A program made the translations under genes and the position numbers. A stretch of DNA of 64,000 nucleotides from Epiperipatus broadwayi (taxonomy: Eukaryota; Onychophora; Udeonychophora; Euonychophora; Peripatidae), in assembly GCA_028023455.1 (NCBI GenBank), contig JAQFVV010006199.1:3432646-3496645 (forward strand). The letters run 5' to 3'. This document shows positions 28,241-40,979 of the stretch, piece after piece (the stretch's first letter is position 1; every line of letters begins with the position of its first letter). Under the pieces are notes generated by a model. That model had not been told where the DNA came from. It was given only the letters and a program-made list of their open reading frames with translations, and searched no databases.

Positions 28241-29917
28241 AGAACTTTTTATTAATGTTTCTTTTTTTCTTTTTTGAAATAGAGGAAGCTACAATGTATC
28301 TTTTATATTGGCAAAAAAATAGACAGCTTCAATGTAAGTCTTTCATTGGCAAAATATGCAACTTGTATTTATATAGATGTGGTAATTAATATTTTGATTC
28401 GATGAATGTGTCTTTACATGTTGTTAGTTTGATTTCACAATTGATTTGCTATTATGTTCGTTGATTTTGGTTTTTGAGTGATCTATGAAAATTAGATTTT
28501 ACTCCAAGTAAAGATTAATTCTAATTAGATCTATCTTTTTTTATAAAAGCTTGAGAGATAGCTGATTCAAATGTTGTATTAGAATACATTAAAATCTTTA
28601 TCCACAGTTTATAATTTCACCTAGCATATATAAAATGATTCTTAAGAATTTCAACCAGGAACTCAGAGTTTAGGTGATTAGTCAATTGCTTTTGTAACTT
28701 ACATCTGGATTTCATAGATTGATTTGTGAGTTTGCATTATAATTATACATTTTTGGGTTGAAATATACATTTAAAAATACTACAACCTTTTAAAACTTTT
28801 GCTTGGGAGAACCAATGCTGCTTTTATTAGCAAGGTTTAATAAGGTAGCAGACACACACATTCTAACCAGAGTTGAGACCAAAAGCAAATGCAGCCTGCC
28901 CAGTTATATCAGTCTGCTTAGCTATGTCAGTTATCAGCTAGATTTTTTTAGACAAACTGGATCAAAATCTTAAAAAGAGCTGATATGAGACATACCAGCT
29001 TTATTTTTTTTAAAAAATAAACTTTAAGGAAACATTCACTATTATTTTATTTACTGTTCTTTTAGTACTACAGTAACCCTAATTTTAGAAAGAGAATTAG
29101 TTTTATGACAATAGCAATTCACATGATTGCCTGAATAATAAAGTAAATTTTATAACACTAAAACTGAGAATACAATAGTATTCCATAGTGGATTCCATGG
29201 AACATTCCATTCTCATCACTAAATAATATTGTATATTGTATAAATACATTATTGTTTTTTAAATCTTTTATTTTATTTATTACTATTATAATAATGCAAT
29301 ACTTCATATTTGTGAATTCTATTTAATTTTATGATAAACCTAGGCAAAGATTATAATAATTTTTTTCTAACATGCAAGGTTTTGTGCTTATCAGGTACCT
29401 GTTTAGAACATAGAGTGATTATCTATTATTGCTTGAACTAAAATATCACCATGTATCTAGTTACTGGCTTCTTGATATTAAGTATAGCTAAACATTATTG
29501 CTTCTGGGATTTATGACTCTTCAAGAATGTGTTGCCAACATAGAGCAATATTTTTTAAGGTATGTTCATTTTATATTTAATTGCAGTAGACTGCAGGGAA
29601 ACATTTAGTCTGATTAATATATTTTTCTATTGTTAAACTAATTAGTACCTTCTGTTATTGGTTATTGAAATAAATAATCCAATAGCATTCATTCAACTGG
29701 ACATTCTTTTAAATTAGACATGCTAAATGAATATATTTATGTTTGAGTTCACTACAATGTTTTACTTTAAAATTAATTGACAATTTTATACCTTTTAATT
29801 GAAAGATTTAAAAAATGAACTGTGCATGAAAAGATTGAATATTTTTTAGTTGAATTTTAATTTAAAAATTAATTATTATTGCTGCATTATAAAATCTAAA
29901 TGTAATCATTAAAACAG
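28241..29917. other. Intergenic, no gene seen
   Basis: This may include unreadable parts of the Gypsy relic at its left end. The part from 29.37 to 29.72 kb resembles 25.44-25.80 kb. Nothing else is supported. Confidence 0.5.
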
Positions 29918-30290
29918 GCAAAGGTCTCCATACAGTAGTGCCAGTCAGTGCAAGCCAGAGGAATCAATGGATGCCAGAAGGCTTGTGCATAAAATCCCTA
30001 TCTAGTGCCTATTCATCCAATATCCCCAGACTAGTTTCTAGCTTGTGGCTTTCATCAGTGAGGAGCCTTGGATCTGAGGGTACTGCACCTAGATCTTAGA
30101 ATCTAATGAAACCCTCCAGAAAAGGTGGCTGCTAGATGGTTGCATTAGATCCTAAGATCTAGGTACAGTGCCCTCAGATCCAAGGCTCCTCACTGATGAA
30201 AGCCACAAGCTAGAAACTAGTCTGGGGATATTGGATGAGTAGACACTAGATAGAGATTTTATGCACAAATGGTGATCATGTGATGTTTAG
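29918..30290. repeat. Palindromic pair of family B repeats
   Basis: A forward segment (about 29918-30118) is joined through a few bases to a reverse segment (about 30124-30290) of the same 450 bp family as at 2.2-4.9 kb. Sequence is closer to a clean consensus than in the first array, for example TCCAATATCCCCAGACTAG and its complement. The two arms form a long hairpin. Confidence 0.85.
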
Positions 30291-30988
30291 TGGTTTAAAT
30301 GTAAACATTAACACCATCAACAAACATAAATGAATATTTTGAAGAAAGTCTAATAATTAGTCTATTGCAATCAATGATTTTTAGAATGCCCTGTGTGGCT
30401 TAATGCAGTGATAAAATGATAGACTCTGGGATATATGTTCTACAAATTGATACCAGTTCTGGCACTTCAAAATTTCAAACTTTTTGTAAATATCTGAGCA
30501 ATAAATCATTTGGTTATTTATTTTTGTTTATCAGATCACATTAAATATTATTCAAATTATAAAAATATTATCGAATTAGAACATAATACATCTAACTAAA
30601 TATAATACCGAAAATTAAAAAGAATATCAATTTGTTTTACAATTAAAATTCAGTCTATCTTTGTATAAAATAAATACAATCAATAATTCCTAAGAATATG
30701 AACCAAAATCTGGTGTTAAAACCTCTATATTACAAATCCTCTTCATTAATCTTAATTTTAAAAAAAGTTTTTATTTAAAGCATGTTCCCTCTGATTACTT
30801 CTTATAACCAAAAGAATCTCAGGGAAAATATGAGATGGAATATTTGTTAATAAAACCTAATATTGTTGATTATTTTAAATCATTCTGTTTGGATTATTAT
30901 TAAACACATTTATTTGAGATACAATCTTTTTGTTCTTTTGTATCTATTAAACACTTTTATTTAAGTTAGAACAAAATTTAAAAATTGA

Positions 30989-31026
<38 letters not shown>

Positions 31027-31484
31027 TCAATTTACTGGTTGGAAACTAATTATATATATATATATATATATAATATTTAAATGCAAGTCTACTGTCTATA
31101 CTGAACTTAATATAATTTAGAAGGAATTTGAATCAGATTTTCAAGCTCCCTACAACTTAATATATATAATATAATTTTTTCAAATTTGGTACATTTTATA
31201 TAAATCACTGACAAGAATTTTTACGTAACATCTAATTTCTTAAATCTAGAGTATCAGGTGGATGAAATATAAATATTTTGATATCAAATTTAAAATAAGT
31301 TGACATTATTTCAATCAGTTTTAAATAATGTGTACAAGAAAGTGGTATATATAATTTTTGTTTGGTGTCCTTCCCCAAATTAAATGCTTTTATTTTAAGT
31401 TAGAATAAAATTTTAAAATTGAGAGTTAATATATTTATATTTAAATAAAGTCCTTGTTTTTACTTCACCTTCAAGAAATGGTAA
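30291..31484. repeat. AT-rich spacer with palindromic TA tract
   Basis: AAATTGAAATTTTA at about 30982, a TA tract and TAAAATTTCAATTT to about 31033 make a perfect palindrome. A second TA tract lies at about 31052-31072. The block at about 31185-31345 is repeated, diverged, at about 31725-31885 (shared ATTTTGATATCAAATTT). No gene is seen. Confidence 0.65.
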
Positions 31485-31704
31485 GTTTTAAATTGTGCTT
31501 TTCACAAAAAAGTGAAGTTTATTATTATTATTATAAGAATTATCAGCCTTGGCACTTTTGGGGAACTTAGGTCTCCATAATCATAGCTGACACTCCCATG
31601 ATAGGCTATGAATATGGAGACCTAAGTTCTCCAAAGGTGCTAAGCCTGATAATTTTTATAATAATAATAAGCTTCACTTTTTTTGCATAAAATGCAATTT
31701 AAAA
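31485..31704. repeat. 220 bp near-perfect hairpin (MITE-like)
   Basis: The arms at 31485-31579 and 31613-31704 are complementary almost throughout, including GGAACTTAGGTCTCCATA against TATGGAGACCTAAGTTCTCC, with a loop of about 33 bases. Such long foldbacks are typical of MITEs and can give siRNA or miRNA precursors. I see no clear target duplication. Confidence 0.75.
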
Positions 31705-31869
31705 CATATATTTATATTTAATAGATTTTTGATATAAATCACTGGCAATGCAATATGACATTAAAATATTTTATATAGGTTATCTAGTTTTTTAAATACA
31801 GAGCAGTTGGTGAATGAAATTTCAAATATTTTGATATCAAATTTCAAAGATATTGATATCATTTCAATA

Positions 31870-32300
31870 AGTTTTGTATCAAAAGAATGGAACAAATGGG
31901 TTGCTAAGCGAGGAGTTAAATTTAACTTGTTTTTTCAATGAACCCCAAATTAAATTTTTGTATAAATGCTATATTAATGTATATTTGATAAAAAGTAATA
32001 GATACATCATTTGCACATCTTCTTTTTTTATTTTTCTTAAATATTGTTATTGCTATAGTATACTTCCAAGCATTTGGTGCATCCTTACAATTTAATCATT
32101 TTATATAAAACATTTATGAACAATTTCTTTAAGTCTTCATTTGATTTTTTTTTTTAAATATTTTTTTTGTTCTTGACTTAATTATAGATCTCACTTCTTC
32201 ATCTTGAATATGCATCATTTCAATTGATGTTAGTGTTAATGCATGGTTTAATGTATTTTTTAGTTTTCTGTATACACTTTCCATGATTGTTAACCCATCT
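31870..32300 (-). pseudogene. Fragment of an RTE-type reverse transcriptase
   Basis: On the minus strand, broken frames give DEEVRSIIKS, then DAPNAWKYTIAITIFKK. These match the RT N-terminal region of the better preserved RTE copy at 37.1-37.35 kb (SEVRYAIKF and VPDDWKNAVLILLFKK). Frameshifts and stops are frequent. It is an old 5'- and 3'-truncated fragment. Confidence 0.5.
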
Positions 32301-32357
32301 TTTATTTTTATTGGTGAAATTCCAAAATAATGTTTTATATCTGCAATTTTCCTTTAC

Positions 32358-32362
<5 letters not shown>

Positions 32363-32449
<87 letters not shown>
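32363..32449. repeat. (TA)n microsatellite with A-rich end
   Basis: About 43 TA units are followed by a run of A at 32452-32467. Confidence 0.92.
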
Positions 32450-32452
<3 letters not shown>

Positions 32453-32467
32453 AAAAAAAAAAAAAAA

Positions 32468-35400
32468 TTTTAATTGTTTTAACATTACTTGTTTTTATTC
32501 ATTTTAATGGTTGAATAGGAATATTATTATTGTACAGATGCTTGTTGTCTGTATAGCTATTTTTAATTAATCTTATTTATCTCATTCAGATTGCTGATAT
32601 TTTGAAAGCCTTTTAAAAATTTTAAGGCATGATATGTAAATTTTTGTTTAAATTCATTAGAATATTTTTTAAAGTTAGAAATATCTATTATTACTTTTTT
32701 TTCTCATAATTTTTTTATTTCTGTAGCTTCTTATTAATTAATGACCAGTTTCTGTATTAAATAGTAAATACATTATAGTCTTAAAATTTCATAATTTCTT
32801 CTATTCAAAGCATGATTCAATTTTGCTATGCTTTTATTTCAAGACTTCATGTCCATGTTTCATTTTTCAAAGATAGAATAATGCATTTTTTTAAGCAAAT
32901 TCCACAAATATTTATATTGTTAATCTCTATCTATGTTTATTCACTACATTTTTTATCTGTAAAGTTGTCACTTTATATTTTTCTGGGTATTAGGATTTTT
33001 TTTAGAAATGACAGTTTCTATTGAAACTGATGGATTAGTATTGAAAGTCATTAAATTTCCACTATAATCAGTGAAATTCAAATGACAGAACACTTGAAAT
33101 ACTTTCTGGAATAATTCTAATACTTGGATTTTCATTGGAAAAGTACATTCATCATTTATAGGCTACGATAGTTTAATTAGTCTGTCTTTCATTGCTTAGA
33201 ATGGTTTTCTTAGCAGAACTGTTAAACAGCTATTTCTGATTTTTTAGTAAGAGTTGTTTTATCAAGAAGCTATTCTTCAAACTATTGAGGTGGAACAATC
33301 TATTACTAGAGCAAGTAGTTTGAAATTATTAAATGACTGTAGAAACATACAATTTTTATTGTTACTACAAAAGTGATATTATTCGTGCTTTATATAATAG
33401 ATCTAAATAGTCAATAAAATGCTTAAAATTTAAAGGTAACTAATCAATTATCAAATTAATAGGTAATTTAGATTTAGAAAATATTTTTAGAGCCATTTTA
33501 AATTGCACTCATTTCTGGTGACATGGAAGCTAAAATAGTTCTAACTTAAACAATTTTAGTAACTGTGGAGCAGTCTGTAAAATTGTTGCAACTAGTGTTT
33601 TAAAATCTAAAATTTAAAAATTGTTTTTCAAAAGTTGAATTCTTTTTCTTGACGATTTTAATATTTGTATTTTAAACTACTATAATCTGGTATTATAGAA
33701 AAAAGAAAAAGCTTTTTAATGCATATTTTTGTTTTTAAATATTATATATAGAGAGAATAATGTATAATGAAAATAAAATATTTGTGTTATCACAATCACT
33801 GTCAGAGTAAGTAAATGTAAAATAAATTCAGAAGACTCTTATTATTATGCTACAATATTTTGATTATGCCTGGTATACTTATGACAATTTTTAAACTATA
33901 GTCTGTAGCTACTGCTTATAGAAATTTTATTTGGTGCTATCATTATTAATAATATGAACTTCTTATTAAACTATCTATAATCTTTTATTTTTTTGCTTTG
34001 ACTAATGATTGTTTTAATTAAAAAATGAAATGTAGAAAATTGATTAAATAATTTTAATTCTCTTTGGTTCATCATTCTTAATCTATTAAAAATAACTAAA
34101 CTCTGATTAGGAAGAGATTTTGTATAAATTTATTTATATAGTTTTTTTCCAAATAAAATATAATAGTTTGCAAATCGTTCCATTGAAAAATCAGTGATTA
34201 AAATTCTCCTTTACATAAATACTATTTTTTTAAAGTTTGTATATCATTTTTGATGACTTCATTTTTTTTGTATGTTCAGTGAAAAAAATTCCCAAAATTG
34301 CAGGCAGTTGCCCGGGTTGCGGGTTCGCATCCCGGCCGATTCTATGACACTTAAAAAAAAAAAAAAATTAAATAATGAAAATATATTATTTAAAAATCTG
34401 AAAAAATTCTTATGATGAACATCATAATAAGTGAAATTTTCAAAATTGAATATATTTAATATTTTTTAAAACTGATAAACTAATTTATTAAAAAAAAAAA
34501 AAAAAAGCAATGAACTGAGAAAAATGTTTAAATGATTGAAAAAGGGACTGAAGGAAATGGAAAAGTTATTTTATGCTAAAAGGATCGTACAGCTCGAACT
34601 ATGTTGTATTGTATTTAATTTCAAGCTCGATTGTTCCAACTTTTTTTAATTAATGATTTTTTTGACTGATTATTAGTCTGTTTCATGACTATACATGTCT
34701 ATGTTATTTTATTTTAAGATGACATTTATTGATAACAGAAAAAAAATCTGTTATATGAAAAATAGATAGTGTGGTAAAATTTGAACTTATAGTATATATA
34801 TGTTTTTAAAATTTTTCATGTTTAAGTCTAAACGACATCATGCATTTCAAATTCTTGAATTTTTATATCAGATTTGTCACAAAGTTACACTTTAGTCAGT
34901 TTGTTTGTATCATCTTTTAGCAAGGGATTAGACAACATCTGCTTATCACTCAAACTAGATTCGCTTCTTAAATGACTAACCCGATTGATGGCTGAAAAAA
35001 AAATTTATATTTTATTTTGAAAGAAAAGAAAATGAGTAGAGATATTAAAAATGCTGTATGTATATATTAATTTTTATTTATAAAATTTTTTAATAATTGC
35101 TTTTTTCTCTTCCAAATGAATAAAATCTACAGTTGGTTTTTATATAAATATTAATTTTAGTATTATTAAATAGGAAAGCAAACTTTGAAAAAATTTTGAT
35201 TTTATGTATTATAACAGATTGGGCAAAAATATATAAAGATAAATTTACTTATAAACAAGAATACATTTAGATGAAACTTAATATAATATATTCAAGAAAA
35301 TTAAATGCCATGAGGAATTATTTTTAAAAAATAAATAATATGAAAAGATAACTATTTATATATACATCATATGACTGCAGAAAGGAGTTTGCTGCTAACT

Positions 35401-35879
35401 GAAAGGAGACCCTTTGATTACTCTTGGAGACCTTAAAGGAACCAAGCAGGGTTCTTAATGGTCACTCCATACATTTTTGTCATTGCAGCTGTTATTACTA
35501 TGTGATTATTCATATAGTATGTGAACATGAATAGGCTGCTCACCAATACACATTAGCCAGCATGGTTAGTTTATTGGTTTATTATTTCTGAGTTTAAGAT
35601 CAAGAAACACCATGATCTCTCTTCTCATTTGTCTGATAAGGCAAAACAAATGTGTGTGTGAATGAAATTTTTTTTTTAATAGATATTTACAATCATGACA
35701 GACAAAAATAAATCATGGACCTTATTCCCAAGAGGCTGTAAAGTCATCATCCAATATAGCAGTTGGTGACCAAAGGTGAAGGGTACTTAGAATCCCCTGA
35801 TTGTCCACCCAGGCCACCATTTGATGATGACTTTTTATTTAGGTACTTACAACTGTAAATCACTTTCAAAATAAATGAA
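32468..35879. other. Intergenic, no gene seen
   Basis: AT-rich with no supported ORF. Near 34.31-34.35 kb a GC-richer patch contains GGGTTCGCATCCC, which resembles a tRNA T-arm or Pol III B box (one mismatch in the loop) followed by poly-A. It may be the end of an old tRNA-derived SINE, but no A box is seen. Confidence 0.5.
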
Positions 35880-38339
35880 GATTGCAAGAATTGGAAGAAG
35901 AACTGTCTCCTAATAAATAGGACATTATTGTAAAATTAGAAAAAAAGGTAAAGAGATGATTGATTTAAAAAATGGACATGCACTCTACTATAAAGGCATA
36001 AATATTGGAAGTAGAAGTGAAGTAGGATTCATTATAAATAAAAAATGAAAAAACATCATTGTGAAGATTAACAGTATATCAGACAGAGTGGCAAGATCAG
36101 TTATTCAACTTAATAGCAGATACCAAATATAGATAATTCAGATTTATTCCCCAACAAATTCTCATAGTGATGAAGTAGTAGATGATTTTCATATGGATGT
36201 ACAAAGAGCTTTTGATCAAACTAAACAACATTTTAAAATTATTATGGGAGACTTTAATGCTAGAAATGATAAACAATTGAAAGATAAAATTATAGGTAAA
36301 TTTGGTTATGGTAATAGAAATGAGAGAGGACATAGACTTGTAGAATTTGCAGAAGAAGAAAAACTTGATATTATGAATTTTTTTTTGAGAAAAATGTTAA
36401 AAGAAAATATACATCATCCAAATGAAGGTACAGCAGAATTGGATTATATTTAGATTAACAGAAATTACATATTTTAAGAAAGTAAGATTCTTAAGAAATT
36501 CAACACAGGAAGTGATCACCCATTAGTGAAATGTAAGATACATGTTAATGCAAAACTAGAAAGACAAAAAATTATTAAAAAAATAATATTCACAGTTGAT
36601 ATTCCCAATATTCAAAAACACTGTAATGGATTTAAATTAGAACTTGCAGATTGTTTTCAAATATTAGCAGATTCTGAACATGATTCAGATTTGTATAAAA
36701 TTAATAGAAAATAACTGATATATTTTTAAAAACTGCAACAAAAATAAAAATAAAGAATATGAAAATATATAGAAATGATGCATTAAGAAGAATCGAATAT
36801 TTCAAATTTTGCAAAATGGTGTGAAAAAGAGTTTATAATGATATAAGAAAGTATAATTATGAACTAGAAAAGAACTCTATAAAAAAGAATAAAAGTCTCA
36901 AGAGTGTAAAAGAACATTTTGGTATTGGTGGAAAAGTATATCTGCAATAAGAAAAAAAGATGAAACTATTACTAAAAAGAAGGTGACATCATGAAATAGG
37001 TAAAAGAGTTCTAGCAATAATTATATAGTAATAAAGAACAAGTACATCCAACAACTATTATATCTTCTGAATTGCCCAGGATTTTAAATGAAGAAGTGAG
37101 ATATGCAATTAAATTTATAAAGAAGGGAAAAACTCCCAATAATAATGGAATTATAATCAATATCATTAAAGAAGCAAGTGAAGAAATAGAATTTTTTTTT
37201 GGAAATGTTATATACCAAATATCTAAATAATAAAGATGTACCAGATGACTGGAAAAATGCAGTATTAATATTACTATTTAAAAAATGTGATAAAGAAGAT
37301 ATTAAAAATTGCAAACCTATCAGTCTTTTATCAGTTTTATACAAAAGTTTTGCCAAAGATAATTATAACTCTTCTACAAAGAAGTTTGGATTTCAACCAA
37401 CCAAAAGAACAAACTGGATTTAAAAGTGGTTTTAGTACAATAGATCATATCCAAGTATTGAAAAAAGTTATTGTAAAGGACCAATGAATATGAGTTGCCA
37501 TTATGCTTTGGATTTGTAGATTATGAAAAGGCATTTGATTCTATAAGCATTTCTTCAGTGATTAAAGCATTAGGTCATCAAGGTGTAGACCCAGGATATT
37601 GTCATATTCTGAGAAATATTTATAAAAATGTAACAACAACAATTAGATTACATAATGACCCTAGGAAAGTTAACATTGAGAGGGTGTAAGACTAGATGCT
37701 TTCATATCTGCAAAACTTTTTACAGCAGAGATGGAAGAAGTATTTCATGGATTAAAATGAAAAACTTAAGGAATAAAAGTAAATTAAGGTTATTTAAGTC
37801 ATTTAGATTTTGCAGATGATGTAGTTGTTTTTGCAAATAATGCTTCAGAGCTTTAGTAAATGTTGCAAGAGTCATCAGATGAAAGTAAAAAAGTAGGACT
37901 AAAGGGAAACATTAAAAAGACTAAGGTAATGTTCCATGGATTTTCTCAAAAGATGAAAATAAAGATTGATAAGGATGAGTTAGAAGATGTTAACAATGAC
38001 AAATACTTTGGTTAGGTTATTACTACACATGGAAGCATAATGGAAGAAATTACTCATAGAATTAAACTTGGTTGGAGTGCTTTTGATAGAAGTAAGTTAA
38101 TATTAAAAGAAAATATGCCTATAAGATGTAATATGCTGGACTATTTCCATCATTTATGAGTGAATGTTGAATGTATAGAAAATTTTAAACTTTATTTAAA
38201 CTTTTCAAATACAAACAACTTGTTAGTAATAACACACAAATAGACAATACAGGTTAGTAATTACACAATGTTTTGAGTAGTATTATTCTCCACTCTTCTT
38301 CAGGTGTTGCTGGCCTATATGCACAGTGACAATATTCAC

Positions 38340-38418
38340 TTAGAAGTTGAACTCGCACATTTAGATTCCTGTATATTGAATTTAAGGCAAATGCTTTACC
38401 AACTGAGCTATTCTGTCC
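38340..38418 (-). repeat. tRNA-derived SINE-like segment
   Basis: On the minus strand it starts GGACAGAATAGCTCAGTTGG, with a perfect Pol III A box (TAGCTCAGTTGG, plus-strand 38399-38410), and has a good B box (AGTTCAACTTC, plus-strand 38343-38353). A-box to B-box spacing is that of a tRNA with a longer variable region. Stems are partly degraded, so it is not a working tRNA gene. Confidence 0.65.
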
Positions 38419-38427
38419 TTTGACACC

Positions 38428-38463
38428 TGAAGAAGAGTGGAGAATAATACTACTCGAAATGTT
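38428..38463 (+). ncRNA. Hammerhead-like core in the right arm of the inserted element
   Basis: CTGAAGA is followed, after one A, by GAGTGG, a nine-base loop and CTACTC (6 bp stem with one G-U), then GAAA. This fits the CUGANGA–stem II–GAAA rule. The left arm (minus strand, about 38271-38306) has the same stem but AAAA in place of GAAA, so that copy would be inactive. I did not find good stems I and III. Confidence 0.4.
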
Positions 38464-39156
38464 GTTTAATTACTAATCTGTATTATCTATTTGTGTGTTA
38501 TTATTAACAAGTTGCTTGTATCTGAAAAGTTTAAATAAAGTTTAAAATTTTATGTACATGCAACATTCACTCATAAATGATGGAAATAGTCCAACATATT
38601 ACATCTTATAGTATACCATCATTACAAACCTTCAGACAAATAATAAGAAATATGCCTATGTGTATGAAAAAATTTTTTTTAATAAATGTGTTTTATCAGT
38701 TCTTACTTATGGATCTGAGACTTAGATATTTAATAGAAGATCAATACTGAGACTTCAGACCATTCAAAGAAGTATGGAGAGATGCATTTTAGATGTGACT
38801 AGAAGAAATTGAAAATGCAATATAGGGTAAGAGGACAAACAGGTGTTACTAACACCATTGAAAGGATTAAAAGACTGAAGTGGAATTGGGCTGCACATAT
38901 TGCTAAAAAGATAATATATGGACAACTGAAATATTAAATTGGATTCCAAGAAATTGTAAAATACCCAGAAAGAGATTACATATGAGATGAATGGATAAAA
39001 TAAGAAAGTGTGTAGGGGTGATATAGAGAAGAGAGGCTAGAGATTAGAAAAAATGGATGTTTGATGATGATGATATACATCATATACATCTTTTGGATTT
39101 AATTAGCTATTGCTAATGTTAGTTTTTCAATATGCAATTTTTTTTAGTAGTATATA

Positions 39157-39159
<3 letters not shown>

Positions 39160-39208
<49 letters not shown>

Positions 39209-39332
39209 GTAACCCAGGGGAGTGAGAGAATATTATAATTACTCGAGATATTAAAGATAATATTAAATATGAAACTATTAAATTATTCGAGAGACTCTTT
39301 TTCTCAGCACGGGCTATTCTCGGTGGGGTTAC
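39160..39332. repeat. (CA)n(TA)n tract and possible small MITE
   Basis: A CA tract passes into a TA tract (39162-39208). Directly after it, GTAACCC at 39209-39215 and GGGTTAC at 39326-39332 are inverted ends of a 124 bp GC-richer segment. This could be a MITE, but the inverted ends are short and no target duplication stands out. Confidence 0.4.
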
Positions 39333-40879
39333 AGTAATTTTAAGGTGATACTACAGAGAATTACAATAAGATAGAGGAAAAATCAAATGATACTGCAAAT
39401 AATCATAGCAGAACAAATGATTTGGAATAAATGATAGAGAAGAAAATTTTTACTCTTGCTAAATATTTATTAGATTCAATCTCCCATTAAATTATATTCT
39501 CTGAATAAAATAAATCTGTACTTATAAAAGTATTTTCTAATAAATCTTCTCTTTTAATATTTTAAGAATATGGCAGTATTATCATCAATTCTGAATAGCA
39601 TGATTTGAAATATTTGATTTGTGTAAAGTTATCATAAAATGTACTTTTCTTATAGCACAGAGAATAAATAAAGAATACTTGTCTTATACTACCAGTATTT
39701 GATATTATGACATAATGAATTGAATAAATAACTATAAAAATAACAAGAATAAATATCATGATCACCATCTCATGCTAGCACATAACTGTTAGTAAACAGG
39801 AAAAACTCTCCATATATGGCACTACTATATAGAAAGTTTTTGCCTTTTTAAGAATAAATAATCTCAGAGGTACTACTGTGACTTTTGGAAATTGTATTAT
39901 CATGTAATGCTGCATATTAAATAAATAAATGAATAAATGAAGGAGTGGATGATTTCCTGGCTGACTATAGGAGGCAAACACTTCTCTTGTAGTGACCGCT
40001 TCCTATAATTAAATAACAATGCCATTAAAATTACATAAAAAGATATTTATTCTAATATCTAATGACCTAATTAAATTATTTTTTAATTTGGAATAGACAT
40101 AGTTTTTTACTTAGAATATCACTGGAGATTGTAAAAAGACAAGGGTGCTTTTTATGTCTTTCTACTCTCCCACAGACAACCTTCATAAGTAATTAATTGT
40201 AATTGGAGCTTGAAATAAAATAGTCATTAAATATCTAAATAACTTAATTGTGTGCAGTCTAAAGTAATATAAATAATCTCCTGAACTGTCAAGAAACCTT
40301 CATTTCTATACTATGCAATCTTCCTTTTTAAAGATAAACATAGTTGAAATATATCTTAATGCAAAATATTATTATTCATATCTGCAAATGTTTAAATATC
40401 TGTTACATTGATTTCACTTAGAAATCACAATTATAGGCCTGACTTTTTTTTTTTGTGAATATTGGAATATTCTAAATATCATTAACTCAATGAAAATAAT
40501 AAATATTGTGAACCCAGACAATAGCATATAAAAAATAAATAAACAGAAACTAGATTTGTTTTTTAAATAAATAATAAATAGATTTATTTACAATTACTAA
40601 AATGATAAAACAAAACTTATACAAAGTTTGAAATTATTGCCAAGATAGCACTGTTAAAATTTTTTTTTCTTGACTATAAGTACTACAGCAAACATATTTT
40701 AACCTTGCAAACAGACTAACCAAAGTTTTGAAACAAATGATTTTAAACAGGTCAACTTACTAAACAGCATTAAAAAAATTGTGAGTTAACAATAGCTAAC
40801 TTTTATACATCTTAATTCCACTAGATGACCCCTGAAACAATTCTGGGTCTCATAAATCAATCATTCATACTAGTTTAAC
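39333..40879. other. Intergenic, no gene seen
   Basis: AT-rich with no supported coding region. The right part may belong to the flank of the second PLE relic. Confidence 0.5.
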
Positions 40880-40979
40880 AACAGCTAAGTAACATAATTC
40901 TATTTAAATTATTCATTTTTCAAAATGATAATCCTTAATAACGTTTGATAATGGGCTAACTTGCTAATAATTTGAATTA

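Larger units (their letters stand above)
38109..38659. mobile_element. 0.52 kb inserted foldback element with tRNA-like core and target duplication
   Basis: The RTE frame is split at GAAATATGCCTAT, which is present at both ends (38110-38122 with one difference, and 38647-38659), a 13 bp target-site duplication. The insert has two inverted arms (about 38123-38313 and 38424-38613), similar along about 190 bp, and a central tRNA-like segment. A 33 bp unique tail follows the right arm. The size of the duplication indicates retrotransposition by LINE-type target-primed synthesis rather than a cut-and-paste DNA transposon. Confidence 0.75.
35880..39075 (+). pseudogene. Decayed RTE-type non-LTR retrotransposon
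   Basis: Pieces of an APE endonuclease and an RT appear in order: IIQIYSPTNSHSDE; IIMGDFNAR near 36.25 kb; IGKFGYGNRNERGHRLVEFA; SDHPLVKCKI; then RT blocks SEVRYAIKF, DVPDDWKNAVLILLFKK, NCKPISLLSVLYKSF, TGFKSGFSTIDHIQ, FVDYEKAFDSI near 37.51 kb and LDFADDVVVFANN near 37.81 kb. The C-terminal part LMDLRL…QTIQRSMERCILD and AHIAKK follows after an insertion. The 3' end is a short (GAT)n-like tail, as in RTE elements. Many stops and frameshifts make it inactive. It would nick DNA and copy its RNA if intact. A 0.52 kb element sits inside it. Confidence 0.85.

Noticed and set aside
34300-34350. A tRNA gene or complete SINE at the GC-rich patch
   Set aside because: Only a T-arm-like GGGTTCGCATCCC is seen, with no A box or cloverleaf.
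36097-36333. Minus-strand frames over the RTE relic (also 37084-37356)
   Set aside because: They are antisense shadows of the RTE endonuclease and RT pieces.
38340-38418. A functional tRNA gene
   Set aside because: A and B boxes are good, but the acceptor and anticodon stems do not pair properly, so it is a tRNA-derived SINE-like segment.
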